Shown: one piece after another, positions 61,409 through 64,000 of the stretch
Layout of the letters: every line of letters begins with the position of its first letter
How positions within the stretch are numbered: the stretch's first letter is position 1
Assembly: GCF_029227915.1 (NCBI RefSeq)
Contig: NC_079887.1
Location: 26,969,650 to 27,033,649 of the forward strand
Direction: 5' to 3'
DNA from: Hydractinia symbiolongicarpus
Lineage: Eukaryota > Cnidaria > Hydrozoa > Anthoathecata > Hydractiniidae
DNA length: 64,000 bases
Notes under the pieces: model-generated
What the model saw: only the letters and a program-made list of their open reading frames with translations
Database searches by the model: none
Told to the model about the DNA's origin: nothing
Translations under genes and position numbers: made by a program

Positions 61409-64000
61409 ATACAAGAAAGTACCAAGGGAGTAAACTCATTTCCCGAACGATTTTTTAAATTATTTTTTCACCACTAAAACGCATGAGACTTGTAGTTTTC
61501 AAAAATGTTTTCATTTTTGATGAGACGCTGAATAAAAGAAGTTTAATCGCCGGCAAACGAAAACCCGCGATTTCCCGTAAATCCCGGGCTTGGACCGTAT
61601 AGTCAAAAGTATACAAAAAAAGTACCCAGGGAATAAACTCATTTCCCGAACGATTTTTTAAATTATTTTTTCACCACTAAAACGCATAAGACTTGTAGTT
61701 TTTAAAAATGTTTTCATTCTTGATGAGACGCTGAATAAAAGAAGTTTAATCGCCGGCAAACGAAAACCCGCGATTTCCCGTAAATCCCGGGCTTGGCCCG
61801 TATAGTCAGAAGTATGCAAAGAAAGTACCCAGGGAGTAAACTCGTTTCCCGAACGATTTTTTATATTATTTTTTTACCACTAAACGCATGAGACTTGTAG
61901 TTTTCAAAAATATTTTCATATTTGATGGGACGCTGAATAAAAGAAGTTTAATCGCCGGCAAACGAAAATCCGCGATTTCCCGTAAATCCCGGACTCGGCC
62001 CGTATAGTCAAAAGTAAAGAAGAAAGTACCCAGGGAGTAAACTCATTTCCCGAACGATTTTTTAAATTATTTTTTCATCACTAAAACGCATGAGACTTGT
62101 AGTTTTCAAAAATGTTTTCATTTTTGATGAGACGCTGAATAAAAGAAGTTTAATCGCCGGCAAACGAAAACCCGCGATTTCCCGTAAATCCCGGCTTGGC
62201 CCGTATAGTCAAAAGTATACAAAGAAAGTACCCAGGGAGTAAACTCATTTCCCGAACGATTTTTTAAATTAATTCTTCACCACTAAAACGCATGAGACTT
62301 GTAGTTTTTAAAAATGTTTTCATTTTTGATGAGACGCTGAATAAAAGAAGTTTAATCGCCGGCAAACGAAAACCTGCGATTTCCCGTAAATCCTGGACTC
62401 GGCCCGTATAGTCAAAAGTATACAAAGAAAGTACCCAGGGAGTAAACTCATTTCCCAAACGATTTTTTAAATTATTATTTCACCACTAAAACGCATGAGA
62501 CTTGTAGTTTTCAAGAATCTTTTTATTTTTGATGAGACGCTGAATAAAAGCAGTTTAATCGCCGGGAAACGAAAACCCGCGATTTCCCGTAAATCCCGGG
62601 CTTGGCACGAATAGTCAAATGTATACAAAGAAAGTACCCTGTGAGTTAACTCATTTCCAGAACGATTTTTTAAATTATTTTTTCACCACTAAAACGCATA
62701 AGACTTGTAGTTTTTAAAAATGTTTTCATTTTTGATGAGACGCTGAATAAAAGCAGTTTAATCGCCGGCAAACAAAAACCCGCGATTTCCCTAAATCCTG
62801 GACTCGGGCCGTATAGTCAAAAGTATACAAAGAAAGTACCCAGGGAGTAAACTCATTTCCAGAACGATTTTTTAAATTATTTTTTCACCACTAAAACGCA
62901 TAAGACTTGTAGTTTTTAAAAATGTTTTCATTTTTGATGAGACACAGAATAAAAGAAGTTTAATCGCCGGCAAACGAAAACCCGCGATTTCCCGTAAATC
63001 CCGGGCTTGGCCCGTATAGTCAAAAGTATACAAAGAAAGTACCCAGGGAGTAAACTCACTTCCCGAACAATTTTTTATATTATTTTTTTACCACTAAACG
63101 CATGAGACTTGTAGTTTTCAAAAATATTTTCATATTTGATGGGACGCTGAATAAAAGAAGTTTAATCGCCGGCAAACGAAAACCCGCGATTTCCCGTAAA
63201 TCCCGGGCTTGGCACGTATAGTCAAATGTATACAAAGAAAGTACCCTGTGAGTTAACTCATTTCCAGAACAATTTTTTAAACTATTTTTTCACCACTCAA
63301 ACGCATAAGACTTGTAGTTTTTAAAAATGTTTTCATTTTTGATGAGACGCTGAATAAAAGAAGTTTAATCGCCGGCAAACGAAAACCCGCGATTTCCCGT
63401 AAATCCCGGCTTGGCCCGTATAGTCAAAAGTATACAAAGAAAGTACCCAGGGAGTAAACTCATTTCCAGAACGATTTTTTAAATTATTTCTTCACCACTA
63501 AAACGCATGAGACTTGTAGTTTTCAAAAATGTTTTCATTTTTGATGAGACGCTGAAAAAAAGTAGTTTAATCGCCGGCAAACGAAAACCCGCGATTTCCC
63601 TAAATCCTGGACTCGGCCCGTATAGTCAAAAGTATACAAAGAAAGTACCCAGGGAGTAAACTCATTTCCAGAACGATTTTTTAAATTATTTTTTTACCAC
63701 TAAACGCATGAGACTTGTAGTTTTCAAAAATATTTTCATATTTGATGGGACGCTGAATAAAAGAAGTTTAATCGCCGGCAAACAAAAATCCGCGATTTCC
63801 CGTAAATCCCGGACTCGGCCCGTATAGTCAAAAGTATACAAAGAAAGTACCCAGGGAGTAAACTCATTTCCCGAACGATTTTTTAAATTATTTTTTCACC
63901 ACTAAAACGCATGAGACTTGTAGTTTTCAAAAATGTTTTCATTTTTGATGAGACTCTTAATGATAGAGGTTTAATCGCCGGCAAACGAAATCCCGCGTTT

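Larger units (their letters stand above)
1..64000. repeat. Satellite DNA array, ~202-bp monomer, about 316 copies
   Basis: Monomer starts (phase set at GAAAAC) fall at 1, 203, 405, 607, 810 and 1,012, and the same spacing continues to the last base. All copies are head to tail; I found no inverted copy and no insertion of unrelated sequence. Monomer classes differ from each other by roughly a tenth of their positions, while members of the same class can be identical over long distances. The best-conserved stretches are around CCCGTATAGTC, GTAAACTCATTTCC and GAATAAAAGAAGTTTAATCG. GC is about 33-38%. A gene-free array of this length is typical of eukaryotic heterochromatin, and 202 bp is a nucleosome-scale length. 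A centromeric role is inference only. I do not recognise the family. Both array ends lie outside the window. Confidence 0.98.
52375..64000. repeat. Right region: 2.8-, 2.2- and 0.6-kb HORs, then irregular monomers
   Basis: About 57 monomers. Local variants include GAGACATGTAG (about 52,577, 57,841, 58,451, 60,068, 60,675 and 61,284), GCGATGTCCCG (for example 57,723 and 58,330) and AGACCCTGAATAAAAG. TTATTATTTCACC and GAGTTAACTC variants are present, as at the left edge of the window. From about 61,409 to the end I could not assign a clear HOR; monomers there carry scattered private changes, such as TTAATTCTTCACC near 62,268 and AGACACAGAAT near 62,941. The array continues past 64,000. Confidence 0.82.

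Noticed and set aside
1-64000. CRISPR array
   Set aside because: There are no short repeats separated by unique spacers; the whole 202-bp unit repeats and there are no cas-like genes.
1-64000. Transposon or retroelement insertions
   Set aside because: No break in monomer periodicity larger than the 56-bp deletions, no target-site duplications and no coding remnants were seen.
1-64000. 5S rRNA, tRNA or rDNA spacer array
   Set aside because: No internal A/B/C box pattern, cloverleaf or conserved rRNA segment is found in the monomer.

Overview
The whole 64 kb is one uninterrupted tandem satellite DNA array. A monomer of about 202 bp (201-204 bp) repeats head to tail roughly 316 times, always in the same orientation, and the array runs off both ends of the window. 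I see no protein-coding gene, RNA gene, transposon, CRISPR array or unique-sequence island. An array of this size and order points to a eukaryotic chromosome, probably centromeric, pericentromeric or other constitutive heterochromatin. I do not recognise the monomer family and cannot name the organism. GC is about 33-38%. CpG is not depleted: one monomer counted by hand has 12 CpG against about 7 expected. This argues against long exposure to heavy CpG methylation, or means the array is young.

Monomers fall into a few classes marked by linked diagnostic bases. I call them A (GTCGAAT, CCCTGTGAG, CCAGAACG), B (GGCTTGG, AAATTACTTTTTC), C (TATATTATTTTTTTACC, CCAAAATATTTT, GATGGGACG) and D (AATCCGCG, GGACTCGG, TACAAGAAAG). 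A further tail variant, 'E', reads CTTAATGAAAGAGG and then GGAAAACG. C is nearly always followed by D. The classes are arranged in nested higher-order repeats (HORs), not one uniform HOR.

Layout: 1-7,281 has trimer (608 bp) and nonamer (1,823 bp) repeats. 7,282-22,005 holds an 8,080-bp unit, a 5,252-bp unit and a partial third; the length difference is fully explained by internal 808-bp and 2,020-bp duplications. 22,006-36,819 is a mosaic of overlapping 4,238-, 1,212-, 1,616-, 1,818- and 808-bp repeats. 36,820-41,284 has 1,011-bp pentamer and 1,819-bp nonamer repeats. 39,840-52,374 is two almost identical 6,219-bp copies (31 monomers, one internally deleted). 52,375-64,000 has 2,836-, 2,226- and 607-bp repeats, then irregular monomers.

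Variants of the left edge (TTATTATTTCACC, GAGTTAACTC) reappear only after about 41.3 kb and are missing from the middle, which suggests the 7-41 kb core expanded later inside an older array. Each monomer also carries three short dyad symmetries. Short open frames exist but are by-products of the repeat. All comparisons were done by eye, so block edges are good to a few tens of bases at best.
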